Assembly: GCA_973895155.1 (NCBI GenBank)
Contig: OZ316898.1
Location: 19,902,001 to 19,966,000 of the forward strand
DNA from: Marsupella aquatica
Lineage: Eukaryota > Marchantiophyta
Direction: 5' to 3'
DNA length: 64,000 bases
The number at the start of each line of letters is the position of its first letter. The stretch's first letter is position 1. Below, in pieces: positions 1 to 11,879 of this stretch. The position numbers and the translations under genes are program-made. Below the pieces are notes generated by a model, which saw nothing but the letters and a program-made list of their open reading frames with translations, searched no databases and was not told the DNA's origin.

Positions 1-3000
1 GTGGCAGTTTCACGTAGGTGGTTGTACTGTTTTGCTTAAGGTAAAATCCAGTCTTGAAAGTCTTATGAGGTACATGGTCAAAGTGTTTGAGCCAAAGATT
101 TTGTATGTCAAGCTTCTCTAACATTGAAGTTCATTTGTGTCTTGGTGCTCAGCTTTGTTCACTCAGCAACATGAATTCTCTCCAACCGGTTTATGATCTA
201 TGCATAAAAAATAGATCGATTCTCTCCAACCGGTTTATGCATAGATCTAGTTTTATGCATACATCGATTGCAATTGATGAGGAAAGGCAGTAACGAATAT
301 TTTCATACAGGGAATACTGCCAAGACAAAGAAATCTATCTGCCTGATTACTTCCGCGACCCCGTAATTGCAAATCAAAAACTGACAACCAGATTAGATAT
401 GTGATACTAACTGCTATGCTTCCCAAAACCCCATGTAGTACATGAGAAGTACATTGGTAAGTACATTGATATGAGAGCTTTTTGGAATTTTTGCTGTTTA
501 CTTTTTGATTGAGTATTTTTTCTCCGTCTTTTCCCTTTTCTAAATCATGTTGGAGGGAAGAAATGGGTCGGGCAAGGGAGGTAGTGGGGGCTGCAGGGAG
601 CGAGAGCAAAAGGTAAGACAGGGAAGGAACGGGGAAAAACAGGAAAAAAAGGAGAAGGAAGAAAAACTCTTCTCCCTCCATATAGCACGGGGCAACCACG
701 TCTGGATCTCCCGATGGCTTTGCCTAGTTTACATTTATTTTTCTCATCTGCATTTCGTTACCTTCTTATATTTTTTGGTTTAGTCCCGACACCTCTGTCT
801 CACCTTGACATCTTTATGTTGCCTATATGCCTTGTGTGCAAATACATGGGCATTGGGCTATCATTCATAACAATGGAGCTACCCATTTGCTTATGGCCAA
901 AAGCTCTGAGACCGAACGAAACAACTAGAGTATGTAATTTACTTATTTAGTAAAGCGATTGAGATTGAACTGCACCAAAGCGACAAATGCCGTTGATGGA
1001 TCCTCATTGCATACGGTGAATAGAGTGCCAAGACAGCAGCTCGGCACTTTGTGGAAGGCAAAGGAGTCATCATTGCCACCAATATTTAGTAGTTAGAATC
1101 GCTTTTTGCTGACTGCCGAGCTTCTGCAACTTACTGGTGGTGCCTCGCCTCTGGTGCAATGGCTCCCTAGAGTAACAAAATTGAGCTGGAACGAAGCTGG
1201 AATGAAGCCCTTTCTAGGTTCGAGCTCGTCGGAGTCAGTGGGGGAAGGGAATCGAGGGGGATCATTCAGGATTTTGTCCCTTTTCGTAATTTGAAGAGCT
1301 GTGATTCTGACTGACAACTTAAACTAGCTAGTTGAGATCGGATGCGTTACCCAGCCCAAACTAATTTGTTTGCTTCTCTTCCTGAGTGTGCGCCAGACAA
1401 CGAAGAAGGTCCATGAGGATTCAGTGAAGGGATCCGCTTCACAAGTGGGAACAAAAACATGCAACTGGCCTCCACTTATTCACCGTCGGGGGTGATGGCT
1501 GTTTAATTGAACATATATATATATCAGCAGTCTGCAGTAGCGTTATCTCGTCGGGAATTGAGTGTAAGTGTGGGCGGTCAATGGGTGGCAACTAAACACT
1601 TGCTGGAGGTAAATGCCGAGCAGATCCCAGACCCGCAACAGAAAAGTGATGAGAGGTTGTGAGGAGAAAACTTATAGTCCGTGCTCCATCGCAAGCTTCT
1701 ATCTGAACTGGATCACGACACAAACAGCTGAATCTCCTGTGTCGACTGCGACTTAATATAGAATTGCAGCCGGGATTGCAGCAGTTACGCGTATGATTTT
1801 GTAGTGCAAAGCTTTGTTCCTGATGACGAGAACAATGGACACAACGGATGTACTCTTAAAATTATGCAGAGTGTATGGCCGGTGAGCTAGTGTCCTCAGA
1901 CATAGAGCTTGAGCATACAGATGATCTGATAGGCTGGGTATGATGACAGCAACACATTTTCCAGTTTCCTCGTTGCACTTGTTGTAATACTAGTCGATGG
2001 AATGGAACAGCAAAGGAATAGTAGCGTTCAATTCGGGGCTTTCACCAATGAGTCGTTAATTTCTCGCTACAAACCACTCATTGGTTTCAGCTGACAAATA
2101 TTTAATGGCAGTACCACTTATACTTTTCCATCACAACATTGTTAATCGCGGACCACAAGTAGCTCAAACAAGTAGCTGCGGTTAGATGAAAAAGTTTAGA
2201 CTATAATTGCGAGAAGAAGTTTTAGTTTAGAGGGTCCTCCTCCCGCCCGCCCTTGCATGACTATCTTTCCGACTCATTCTATTCAGCACTGTAAGTTCAT
2301 GGTGTGGTCTATTCGATCTGACTCCACCTTGATGGGTCCCTCAAAGTCAAATGTTTGGTCGCCTTATATGGTGGTCGCGCGCGGATTACACAACCTTCTA
2401 ACTCTGGACGGAAGTCCATGGGAGGACCAAGAACAGAATCACAAGCACGTGAAGAAATGGAAGGACTAGGGGCCCTAATTAGTTGGATCCATTCGGATGC
2501 CTCCGTGCATAGAATTGATTCGAAAACTGTACCAGGTTATCTCCCCGGATCCTCCTAAAGACAATCACTTTACTAGATTGTGAATTGAATGCCGAGGTGA
2601 GGGGTGGCGAGGGCCCCACATAAATACACGCCAAGGTAAGAGACGGATCAAATCCATCAAGGTGCACGAAGGCCCAACTGAAAGATAGCGTACCAGTAAC
2701 AAACCAGTCAATCACTAGTACACACGACCGGATATAACGGTGTGAATACCGGAGGAGTGGAACAGACACTAAAGAGATCTACTACAATCATGACTAGCAC
2801 TAAGAAGCGCATAGGCAACTAATCCATGGCATAAGATAGATTACTGTCAACAACTCTTACCATCTAGCTTGCGCTTAACCTATCAATCTCCATTGGTACA
2901 ATCTAGGAGCTTGATAATATCGACAGCAAGATACATTCCGGTTGTTAGTTTAGCGCAGGAGGGTGAGTTTGCAGTTGCGGAGTCAAACGCATGCTTACTG

Positions 3001-3846
3001 TACAGCACATCTTACTCAAACCTAAAAAATTGTTCTAAAAGATTTCACGAGACTAGTTGTCTAATTATAAGATTTCAAATTGGACGATTGCGTCATCCAG
3101 ATACTTGGAAGTATTTCGCTGATGCTGCCTCCATCAGTGCTCATGCTTGCACCTTCGATGTCCATCCGACGCAATACTCCATTTTTCAAAAGTACCGCCA
3201 TCACTCTGCTACACCTTAAAACTGTGTTGAGATTACAATAAGAAGGACCTCGACAATATCATTGCGTAGCAGTTGAAAAAAATATGGAGCAGAAGTCTTT
3301 ACGCGAACTTAACCACGGTACAGGAGTGCTGTGAAAACTAAACAAAGACTCGTATGCTTGTCATACAGAGCTTCAGCGAGATATACGTCGGAAGAAATTA
3401 GCTGACTGAGCGAGACATACGTTGGAAATAATCGGACTGAAGGCGTCTGCTGAAACGCCTGTCTCACTAACGTAGCTTGTAAAAAGAGTTTCAAGCTGCG
3501 GAAGCACGTCTTCCGAACTCAGGCTACGGTAAACTTTGAATTGTTTCCACTAAACATGCCTGCACCGGAACCCACCCGAAATCTGCAAATCACCAAATCT
3601 TCAAGGTAACAGAGTCTTGCTTTCACGTGTCCAAGGCACGAAAAGCAGAGTGGAGGATGCACCCGAAGTGTTCAAATCTCTAAATCTTTAGTGCAACAGG
3701 GGCTTGCTCGCATGCGTTCGAGAACACGAAAAGCAAAGTGGAAGGCTCTTCTGGTCATCCATTCCCGATTAGCAACTTGAGGACAGCCCTGAAGTAGCAA
3801 ACAATTCAAATCTTGCCCAAGATTCTTGGACATCGGCTTCTGTCAG
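1..3846. other. Gene-free left flank, nothing recognised
   Basis: No frame in this stretch shows a run of codons with splice sites or a recognisable motif, and the open frames are short and have unbiased composition. The part nearest 3846 is downstream of the minus-strand gene that ends at 3847, so it may hold that gene's 3' untranslated region. Apart from a small direct repeat near position 200, I see no structured repeat. Confidence 0.4.
175..239. repeat. Short direct duplication, 21-bp copies, period 44
   Basis: The string attctctccaaccggtttat starts at 175 and again at 219. The spacer contains a related run around ctatgcataaaa. It looks like a local slippage duplication, with no coding association. 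Confidence 0.7.
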
Positions 3847-4950
3847 TCAGTTCCCGCTTAAGTACTTCTTCACTCTCCGCGGGACTTTCAGCAATTGAGG
3901 CGTGCTGACAGATTCCAAATGCTCCGTTAAGCTATGGTCAGCTTTACGACGCACTGCATCAGCATCGTCATGATCCTGTGGGTCTCTTTTCCTCATAGCT
4001 GTCACAGAACTGCCCAATTGCTGGACTCTAGGAGAGCTTGTCGATGGCCATCTAGAGTCCAGAGGTAGATATTCAGTACAAATTAGGCCGTGAGGACGTG
4101 TATTTCGACCTCAGAGCTCCGTTGCTCTCACAAATTTTCTCATAGTCAAATAAACTCTGCTGGACTTCAAGTTCTAATCTGCCCCGTTTCTGAGGTCGGC
4201 GAATTTCTGTGAGTTTACTCTGCAATGATGCCCACATCCGGCGTCAATAACCTAAGAATCAATCGTCAGAATTCCAGTTCTGTGAACAAGTTCCAGAACC
4301 TGTATAATCTTGAAGGATGGAGTATTCTTAAGAAAAGAGACTAATTGACAAAACAGAGAGACGAAGTCAGGCAATAAGCACCATGGAGCCTCGCGCAAGG
4401 TGACTCAGCTCTAGACCAGAAGGATTGGTAAGGTTGGCTACAACCACTCTCCACCTCGCCAAGTTTCGCCCGACCCCTCGGAGCTTGTTAGCTCTCACAT
4501 AAGCCTTCAAAGATTCTAGGAGCTCCAACGTAGTTTCCAAGTTCCATCGATTGAAAGGCCGATTGCTTTTATTATCCCTCGACCTCTCCGGTCTCGTACT
4601 TCTTCGTTCGATCACCGATGCAGACACAGTAGTCGATGGCAGGCCACCTCTTTTACGGTCTCCGCTTTGCTGTCGATTTATTTCCTGCGGCTGCCTCTTA
4701 GCAAAATGTCCAGTGAGTCCTTGCTGCTCAGTCAACAACGAGCTTCTTCAGCTAGAAAGCGTCAATTATTGACGGAGCGAAACCGAGCTCTTCGAAATTC
4801 TCTTTTGCCATGGACAAGCTGTGATGATGTGAGAGTGCATACCTTGTAATCCGGATTGTTTCGGTGAAATTCCCGAAGAGCAGCTTTCCTTCGGCGTTCC
4901 ATGTCTACCGGCCATGGATGCCCGTCGTCGTCACTTGCTTCGATCTCCAT
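3847..4950 (-). CDS. Unrecognised four-exon gene, 254 aa, possible Myb/SANT-like domain
   Basis: I do not recognise this protein. Four exons join with consistent phase: 4843-4950, 4382-4723, 4110-4219 and 3847-4051 (765 nt including the TGA). Each junction has GT/AG ends: donors gtatgc, gtgctt and gtcgaa; acceptors ending gagcag, ttgcag and ctctag. The last intron is only 58 bp. The N-terminus is acidic (MEIEASDDDGHPWPVDMERR), followed by a basic Arg/Ser-rich segment. The middle (about residues 92-135) reads NRWNLETTLELLESLKAY and then LARWRVVVANL, with an aromatic-spaced helix later (SLFDYEKICESNG). That pattern is reminiscent of Myb/SANT-like or trihelix DNA-binding modules, but the match is weak and made by eye. 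The C-terminus is basic (VPRRVKKYL). An in-frame ATG at 5028 would add 26 residues, but it lies inside a repeat, so I prefer 4950. It could be lineage-specific or a domesticated transposon gene. Confidence 0.5.
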
Positions 4951-4979
4951 CAAGTTGAATGTCGAATTTCCCCACTCTG

Positions 4980-5155
4980 GTGTCTGCCTGCACAAATGGC
5001 TGCAGTGAATTGCATTCCATGGATGCAACCTCGGATCAACTGTACACCGATTTCTCTACTACTAATTTTGAAGCTATTCATTTTTCGCCAGGGTGGGCAC
5101 TGTCAACCTTGCATGAACGAGAAGATGCCAAGAATCTTAGGGTAGGTTCCCACCC
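4980..5155 (+). repeat. Fragment of the dispersed repeat also seen at 7.15-8.07 kb
   Basis: This shares two blocks with the 7.15-8.07 kb array: ctgcacaaatggctgcagtg near 4989, and ccagggtgggcactgtcaa near 5090 followed by gagaagatgccaagaatctt. It is a single diverged unit in the same orientation. It overlaps the region just upstream of the preferred start of the gene at 3847-4950. Confidence 0.65.
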
Positions 5156-5676
5156 ACTCTTAGGGATCGTTATTAGACTGAAAGTTAACTATCATGAATT
5201 ATGGAAAGTTGACTATTCCCGATGCGTTCCAACCAGATTTTTGGCCTAAGTTGGTTAGTACTTTCGAGATTAAAAAATCTTTGTCCATTTGACGAAGGTG
5301 AAAACTATGAGCACTTACCGTAAATTCAATGTGAGTTTACTCGGTGCTCGCTCTTCCGCCTATCCTCCTTTGGTACCCTTCCACAACGGACTCCGAGAGA
5401 ATTGGTACCCCCACCGATGGCCTTCAACAGAGTCGAGACTGAGACTGTAGTGAGGTTCAGACAGCAGGGAGACTGCCGAAGACGTCATTGACAAACACTG
5501 CACGCTGATGTTCGATTGTGATTTGAGACTACTTCACATGCAGAGCCATGCCGATCCCGGTACCCCCCTACATGGGACGACCATATCTACCCACTGTTAA
5601 TCTGCATAGAGAGCGTTGGGGGCGCAAGGAGTGACAAATGACACCTTGGACTCTACATAAAGACCCGCATAAAGAA

Positions 5677-5897
5677 GTGTAGTAAAATACAGTGTTATCT
5701 AAAATCAGATCTGTTCCCTTTCCTGCAGTTGATAGCACTGGAACTTCGGTCAAAGCTGAAGAGTCGTGCACAGGAAAATGGACATGTGAAGCTTCTCGCA
5801 AATCATGACCTGGCTGATTTGAGGACTGACGAACGCAGCAGGGTTAGAGTCGCCGCTGCAAGGGCAGTCGCAATTTTGAAGAGTCTGTCTCATCAAG
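5677..5897 (+). pseudogene. Broken copy of one PUS3-like exon plus its upstream intron end
   Basis: About 220 bp are nearly identical to 35824-36047, with roughly a dozen differences by eye. The copy includes the intron tail ending in tttcctgcag and the exon that encodes [12 protein letters not shown]. Because intron sequence is present, the copy was made from DNA and not from spliced mRNA. One C is missing near 5866 compared with the gene, which changes the frame ([11 protein letters not shown] becomes AAARAVAILKS). The similarity stops just before the splice donor of the source exon. No neighbouring exons were copied, so this is a dead fragment. Confidence 0.85.
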
Positions 5898-7149
5898 ATG
5901 GCACTCCTCCCATTTGCAAACTTCAATCGCTAGTTCAAACGGTTGCCGAACACTAAGCATGCCTACGAAGATCGAATCAGTTTTCATTGGAGTCAATTCT
6001 CGTCTTGGTTCGGAATTCCCCTTCTGCATGTGGTTTGAAGTTGTCCTAGATAGATGTCAATTGCTTGCATTGCTTTGAAAGTTCGTCGTATCTACTCAAT
6101 GAAACACTTTACTCTGAACTCCAATTATGACTCTCTTTCACGTTTACAGGGGTGCCAAGCCAAACAGAAGCTTGAAGCAAATTACTTGAGATGGATGGTA
6201 CGACTTACTGAGCACAGTTGAGGGAAGCCCATTTTGAACCGGCATCCGCTTAAGATCAGCGTCAATTGCACTTGATAGCCCTTCACTTGCTTGCTTGTTT
6301 TGTGTTGAGAGATTTCCAGTAGTCAACTAGAAGACCAAAGAATGAGAACGTAGACGAGGGAAGAAATCCACGATGGCTGCCACGACAAAGATAAAGTCTG
6401 ACGAGGCCAAACTAGGAAATCTAAGGAGCTAGCAGCAACCTGGACTCAAGAGAAAAGTACAGCTCTAGAATTACCACAAACTCTCTCCAGCTTCTGTGCA
6501 ATCGAGCTGAAGGCAGGCCTAACTCAGTCGAGAAACAATCACCCACAAAGGAAATGCGTCACTCCAAGCATCGAAACACGAAACACGAAACACGGAGAGG
6601 GCAAAAATGAGAACTGTAGATCGGATAACTAAACGCTACCAACATGCTGATAAAAGCCCAAAACCTCAGAAACAACTCCAAGTCAGAAACAACACCAAGC
6701 CAGACGCGAAACGGTGCTAGGACTGCGAACTCACGACACTTAATGCTCACAAATCTTCTAAAGGCCACACTCAGAACGACACTCCGTGCTCAACCACACC
6801 CAGCACAACTCACGAAGTCTAAAAAGACTGTTCTCTGCACAACACTCCCGCTCGAGTGCTCGACACTCCCCGCCTCGAGGTCGAACGCCACCACATCGAA
6901 TTTACAGGACTTGCACGTGAAATATGTTACTAAAAAGTTATGTGCCAAGAAGTTTGGCACTTGACCATTTAGTTAAGTACTCTCGCACATCTGCTTTCAC
7001 TGAGTAGCATTCGTTATTCATTTAAACTATCAACTTTAACTGAGAGCGGGAACCTGCGCCTAGTTATCGTTTTATATAACAGTATTAGTTTAAAACATAA
7101 CTTTAGGTGGGAACCCACCCTTACTCATCTAAGTTTGTTGGTTTGAATT
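5898..7149. other. Intergenic stretch, no gene seen
   Basis: No credible coding frame or structured repeat is visible. The short open frames here have no splice context or recognisable motif. Confidence 0.4.
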
Positions 7150-8070
7150 TTGTCCCTTAGATCTCCCTTTTCTTAAGGATGACCTTTCGATAACCTTAGA
7201 TTCTAGCTAATTCTAGCTAATGGGGTCTGTGGCTAGATGTGAAACTGGTTATGCTGCACAAATGGCTGCAATGAATCTACAGTACAGCGATGTGTCTACT
7301 GCAGTGCAATTTTGAAGGGTTTCCTTTGTTGCCAGGGTGGGCACTCTCATTTTGCGTGAAGGAGAAGATGCCAAGAATCCTTACTAATCTAATTTTGTTA
7401 GATTGATTGCTGACCCTTAGATCTCCCTTTAGATCTTCCTTTATTTTAGGACAACCTTTAGATTCTGGCTAATGGGGTCTGTGGCTAGATGTGAAATGGT
7501 TATACTGCACAAATGACTGTAATGAATCTACTGCAGTGTAATTATTTTTGAAGGTTTTCCTTTTTGGCTAGGGTGGGCACTGTCACCTTGAGTGGAGGAG
7601 AAGATGCCAAGAATCTTATTAATTCAATTTTGTTACATTGATTTTTGACCCTTAGATTTCCCATTATTTAAGGATAACCTTTAGATTCGGGCTAGTGGGG
7701 TCTGTGGCTAGATGTGAAACTGGTTATACTGCACAAATGGCTGGGATAAATTCACAGTACAGCGATGTGTCTACTGCAGTGTAATTTTGAAGGTTTTTCT
7801 TTTTCCCCAGGGTGGGCACTATGGCCTTGTGTGAAGGAGAACATGCCAAGAATCTTCTTATTCTAAATTTGTTAGATTGATTTATGACCCTTAGATCTCC
7901 CCAAACTAGGGATAACCTTTAGATTCTGGCCTATAATGGGGTGTTTGGCTAGGTGAGAAACCGGTTACTGGAAGACCAAAAAGCTGGATATGTTTGCCAA
8001 GTGGCCCAAGGTTTTTCACTGATGTAGGATCTAGTGAATTCTGGCCACTTAAAAGAAGGCTAGTTTTCTG
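7150..8070 (+). repeat. Dispersed repeat with four tandem internal units of about 240 bp
   Basis: The block cccttagatctccc starts at 7154, 7414, 7649 and 7888, giving spacings of about 260, 235 and 239 bp. Each of the first three units continues with taatggggtctgtggctaga, ctgcacaaatg, a gggtgggcact block and gagaagatgccaagaatc. The fourth is followed by a unique tail containing tttgccaag and tctggccactt. A single inverted copy, including the tail, lies at 26.68-27.0 kb and a partial copy at 4.98-5.15 kb. No coding capacity is visible, so this is a non-autonomous element or satellite-like family. Confidence 0.75.
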
Positions 8071-8399
8071 TCAACTGTGTCGAATGTGAGGCTCCCCGGG
8101 AGATACCTAAGTTGAATGCATGTGAAAAATTGAAGGAATGCAATTAGGTATATGTGGTGTAGTGAGGGTTGAGATGCAGTTATGAAAACTGTGTCTTTGG
8201 TTCACTTATAAAGAAATCCCTTCAATACTAGGGGACTACACGACCATCCTGCACATAACCACTGAATGCACTTATCAACAGTGCACTTAGGCACTGTTGA
8301 GACTTTCGATGAAGATGGATTGGCATTGTTTTGCAAGCTATGGTGGGTAGCTAGGTACACAGACAGAACAATTGAGTTTATTTGCATGATGATGTCTTT

Positions 8400-8660
8400 T
8401 CAATATATATCACGGTGCCCAAGGGCAAAAAAGCAAAAAAGCCAAACCAGGAGACACGGTCCCAATGGCAACAAAACCCAATAAAGGGGGAAAAGGAATG
8501 AGAAAACTAAGGCCCAGAAAACACAATAGGTCCAACAAGCCAAGGATTCCCCCACAAAAACAATTGAGCAATAATAGACAAAACCAAAGAACCTACAAAG
8601 AAACCCAGAAGACTTGTTCCCTACTGGGGGGAGTAATGAAAAGCCTGATAGAGCTCCGGA
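8400..8660 (+). repeat. A-rich decayed segment resembling 61.44-61.67 kb
   Basis: The segment is strongly A-rich on the plus strand, with recurring aaaaagccaaa and cccaataaa strings. The same word set in similar order occurs at 61440-61670, and weaker echoes occur at 10020-10150. It may be a shared relic of one transposon family, but no protein is readable. Confidence 0.35.
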
Positions 8661-8695
8661 GTAACTAGCTTCAGCTGGAGTACTTACCCTTCATG

Positions 8696-8861
8696 GGATG
8701 CTTTACTGTCTTGAAAGGCAGATGGTTAGAAGGGCATAATTACAAAGGGGGGATGCTTTACTTTCTTGAAAGGCAGATGGCTAGAAGGGCATAATTACAA
8801 AGGGGGGATGCTTTACTTTCTTGAAAGGCAGATGGCTAGAAGGGCATAATTACAAAAGCTT
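8696..8861. repeat. Three-copy tandem repeat, 55-bp unit
   Basis: Units begin with ggatgctttac at 8696, 8751 and 8806. The last two are almost identical and the first has a few substitutions. The unit carries ttgaaaggcagatgg and agggcataattacaaa. It is a non-coding minisatellite. Confidence 0.9.
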
Positions 8862-11800
8862 ATAATTGTAAGATCAAGCAAATAGTCCGGTGCACTTTTG
8901 ATCATTGTTGAACTAGTGGATTGGTTCAGCATTGTTTCCATGGAGTGTGAGTGGCAAATTCTCTCCTTCTCTAGAAATGTACTACTACAATTCGATAATA
9001 ACACCTACTGGACAAAACCCACAGTACAAGAAAGCTGTTGTCCCTTGACACTCCACAACCATGCGAAGGTCCCTCAGGCCTGCAGAGGAACTGAGGGAGA
9101 GCTATGGCAGCAGTATCTTGCACGATAAGCAGCAGAATTCAGGGCATCAAGGGAGGATAGATGGCGACGGTACTTTGTTTCAGGGACGGATCTCATGGCA
9201 GATCAGATGTAGAGACACGAAGCTGCCTAGACTCTTTCTCTCTCGAACATTTGTAACATCTTCTCGTTTCCAAATTATTTTGAGCTTGTGGCAACCTGTT
9301 CTCGTGTCCAAATTTGGGCTTGTGGCTCTCGTTTCACTCGTGCCTTTCCCTTCTGACTTCCACACTTGCCACAATTCGTAGTTTTCCCAACACTAAGGCA
9401 CTTTGCTTCGAGCTTTCTTTACGAGCAGAACTGAGATAACACAATTTAATTTCAGCCCTCGGTGCATTTGTCGGCAATTTCTAATCCCGGAGCACACTTC
9501 CCCACATTATCGATGGCATTTTAAGCTTTAGTCCGACTTTGCTTCGTCGTCACTTGGCTTCAATCCTCACTTTGCTTGGCTAGTTTTTTGAGGCTTTCCT
9601 GCCTTCAGCTGGCCCCACACGTACGTTGGCCTGAAATCGGGAGCTAAGTTATTGCCAAATTATATTGCCCTCATAATCATTCTCTCTGTATTGTCTGTGT
9701 TATTCAGGCACCGCTGCAGTAGTCCCCAAGCTGATAGGATCTGAAGACTCGACCAACTCTCTTTGACGTCCTACAGAGTCCTTGCAGAGTCACAGCTACA
9801 GCTGAAATGTAGGACGGAGGGGATAGCAAGAAACAGTGGGAGCATCCACAAAGAATTCACCTTTACTTTACTAATTTCGTCCAGAGACTTGGCACTTCAT
9901 CATTGTGTTCACACTAGACTGCTATCAATACTAAATAACATCACAGGGTATGTATACCATGGCTAAAGAGCAAAAAGCGCGCTTATGAATAGTAAATAAC
10001 ATCACAGGGTACGTATAGCATTGCTAAAGAGCCAAAAGCGCCCAACCGCGATGCAGCCCGCGAGAGAGGATCCCAGAGGGAGGATCCCAACAGGGAGTAG
10101 AAAACAAGGGAAAACCCCAAAAGCGGAAAAGCGGAAAAGCCCGAGGGTCCTCCCTGCAAATTGCAGATTCACCATTTCGCAACCAATTATTTGCAAAAGT
10201 TTCAGTCATTTTGTGACCTCATCCTGCGGGTCGATCGAAATTTTTCAACCCGTCTTGCACGCAAACTCTTGCTTCACGACAGGGAGGCACCTAGACACTT
10301 AATTAAACTTAGCTGAATGACGGAGGTGACGTTACCAAAGTGGTCGATAGAATATCTAGAGCGACCTGCAAAAGACTGTCGTCCACCGAATGTCCCACTG
10401 AGTGATTCCGAGGTTGTAGGAAGAGACAGGTTGGTCAGCGAAGGTTGTCTCCATGTTGCCTCCATGCCGACCAGATTTGCCGACCAGAATAGACTGTTCG
10501 GACTGAAGTTAGTGTGCTCTTTCTAATTACCGAAGGCCAAGTTACTAGTCGAAAGAACTATGAAAAATATTCATACTGATGGAGGCAAGTTCATTTTATG
10601 GAACACCCATCAGCCCCTGTAGGTCTTCAAGGTTTGTTGTCTCAGTTCATTACAATATGACGAACGCTGAGTTCCAGCATTTATCACATGTGAAACTGGT
10701 TGTCAGTTATTACGTCGAGCACGAATGGTCAGAAAAGGTAGGGTAGCCAAAGTCGATCGCTCCAAGTTCAGAGTTATTAGAAATCTCAAACAAATCACAA
10801 GTTGGCCACTATATCAGTGATGACTACTGCAACTTAAATCTTAACCAAGTCCAACGGATCTTAAATGGATCCAACTTCGCCTTTCGTGTTGAGAAAAATC
10901 CAGATAAACAACAACGACGATGACGCAAAACCGCATTGCATTCAACTCGTTTGGTACCTCGTTACTTTTCAATTTGAGGACCAAGCTTTAAAGTAAATCA
11001 AGTCAACATTGCACTGAGTTCGGTCACCAAAACTAGCTTCTGACAGTAGCACGCTTCTTAAGAATAACTCATGAAAATTCTGGAAAGCTCTCTGGGTGGA
11101 CAAGATGATTTTCAGCAGAACTCTATCCGGGTCAGAGTCTAAACCCTTCAATCTAAACTACAGTGCCGGCCACTATCAAATGTTCTCCGTGTTTCAGATA
11201 ATTTTTCATCTCCCACCTTATGAAATATTTCCACAGAAACGCGGAGTCTTTGCGGGAGTCTGTGCTCTTTCATACATTACAAGAGATGTCCATCAAATAT
11301 GTGAGACTGGACCCTCACAGTGGTGGGGTCACAAGACCATAAAGATCGACATGGCAACTGAAGGTGAACAATAGTGTCCAGGAACGGAACAGGTGATCAA
11401 ACGCTCGTTCAATCATTACTTGGGATGCAAATTATGGTACACAGTCACATAAAAATAGGCAATTGCCTACACAACGACCCATAATAATATTGGCGGATAA
11501 GCAGGAACTATTACCAGATACTGGAGTGGGACTGGCGACAAATCCAGGCCAACTCGTCTCAACTGTAGTTGACATATCTGATACTGTCACTAACTCCACA
11601 ATGGAGGCGACCGTGAAAGAGGTGCATGCAACTGGAAGTTAGCCCAACTTGAAAGATGGTGACTTCGGTATGACTGTCAGAACCAACAGCACGGTCACTT
11701 GAATGCTGGCCTTCTGGATGAGGCCTCCTGGTGGACTTAAGAATATGCCACTCAGCTTCTCTCGGTTCATGAAATACGAGGCCATTGATCTCTCTCCCAT

Positions 11801-11879
11801 CACCTTCACTCAATCCTGAGTTGACAATGTAAATTTAGTATTGAGGGGGGAACCACTTAATTTACACAGCACCCCCCAA
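8862..11879. other. Intergenic stretch including likely 3' UTR of the histidine kinase
   Basis: I see no convincing exon here. The part nearest 11879 lies directly downstream of the kinase stop codon (minus strand) and probably contains its 3' untranslated region. A 61-bp duplication at about 9932-10045 is listed separately. Confidence 0.4.
9932..10045. repeat. Tandem duplication, period about 61 bp
   Basis: taaataacatcacagggta starts at 9932 and again at 9993. Both copies continue into tgctaaagag or ggctaaagag followed by (c)caaaagcgc. There are two copies, slightly diverged. Confidence 0.8.
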
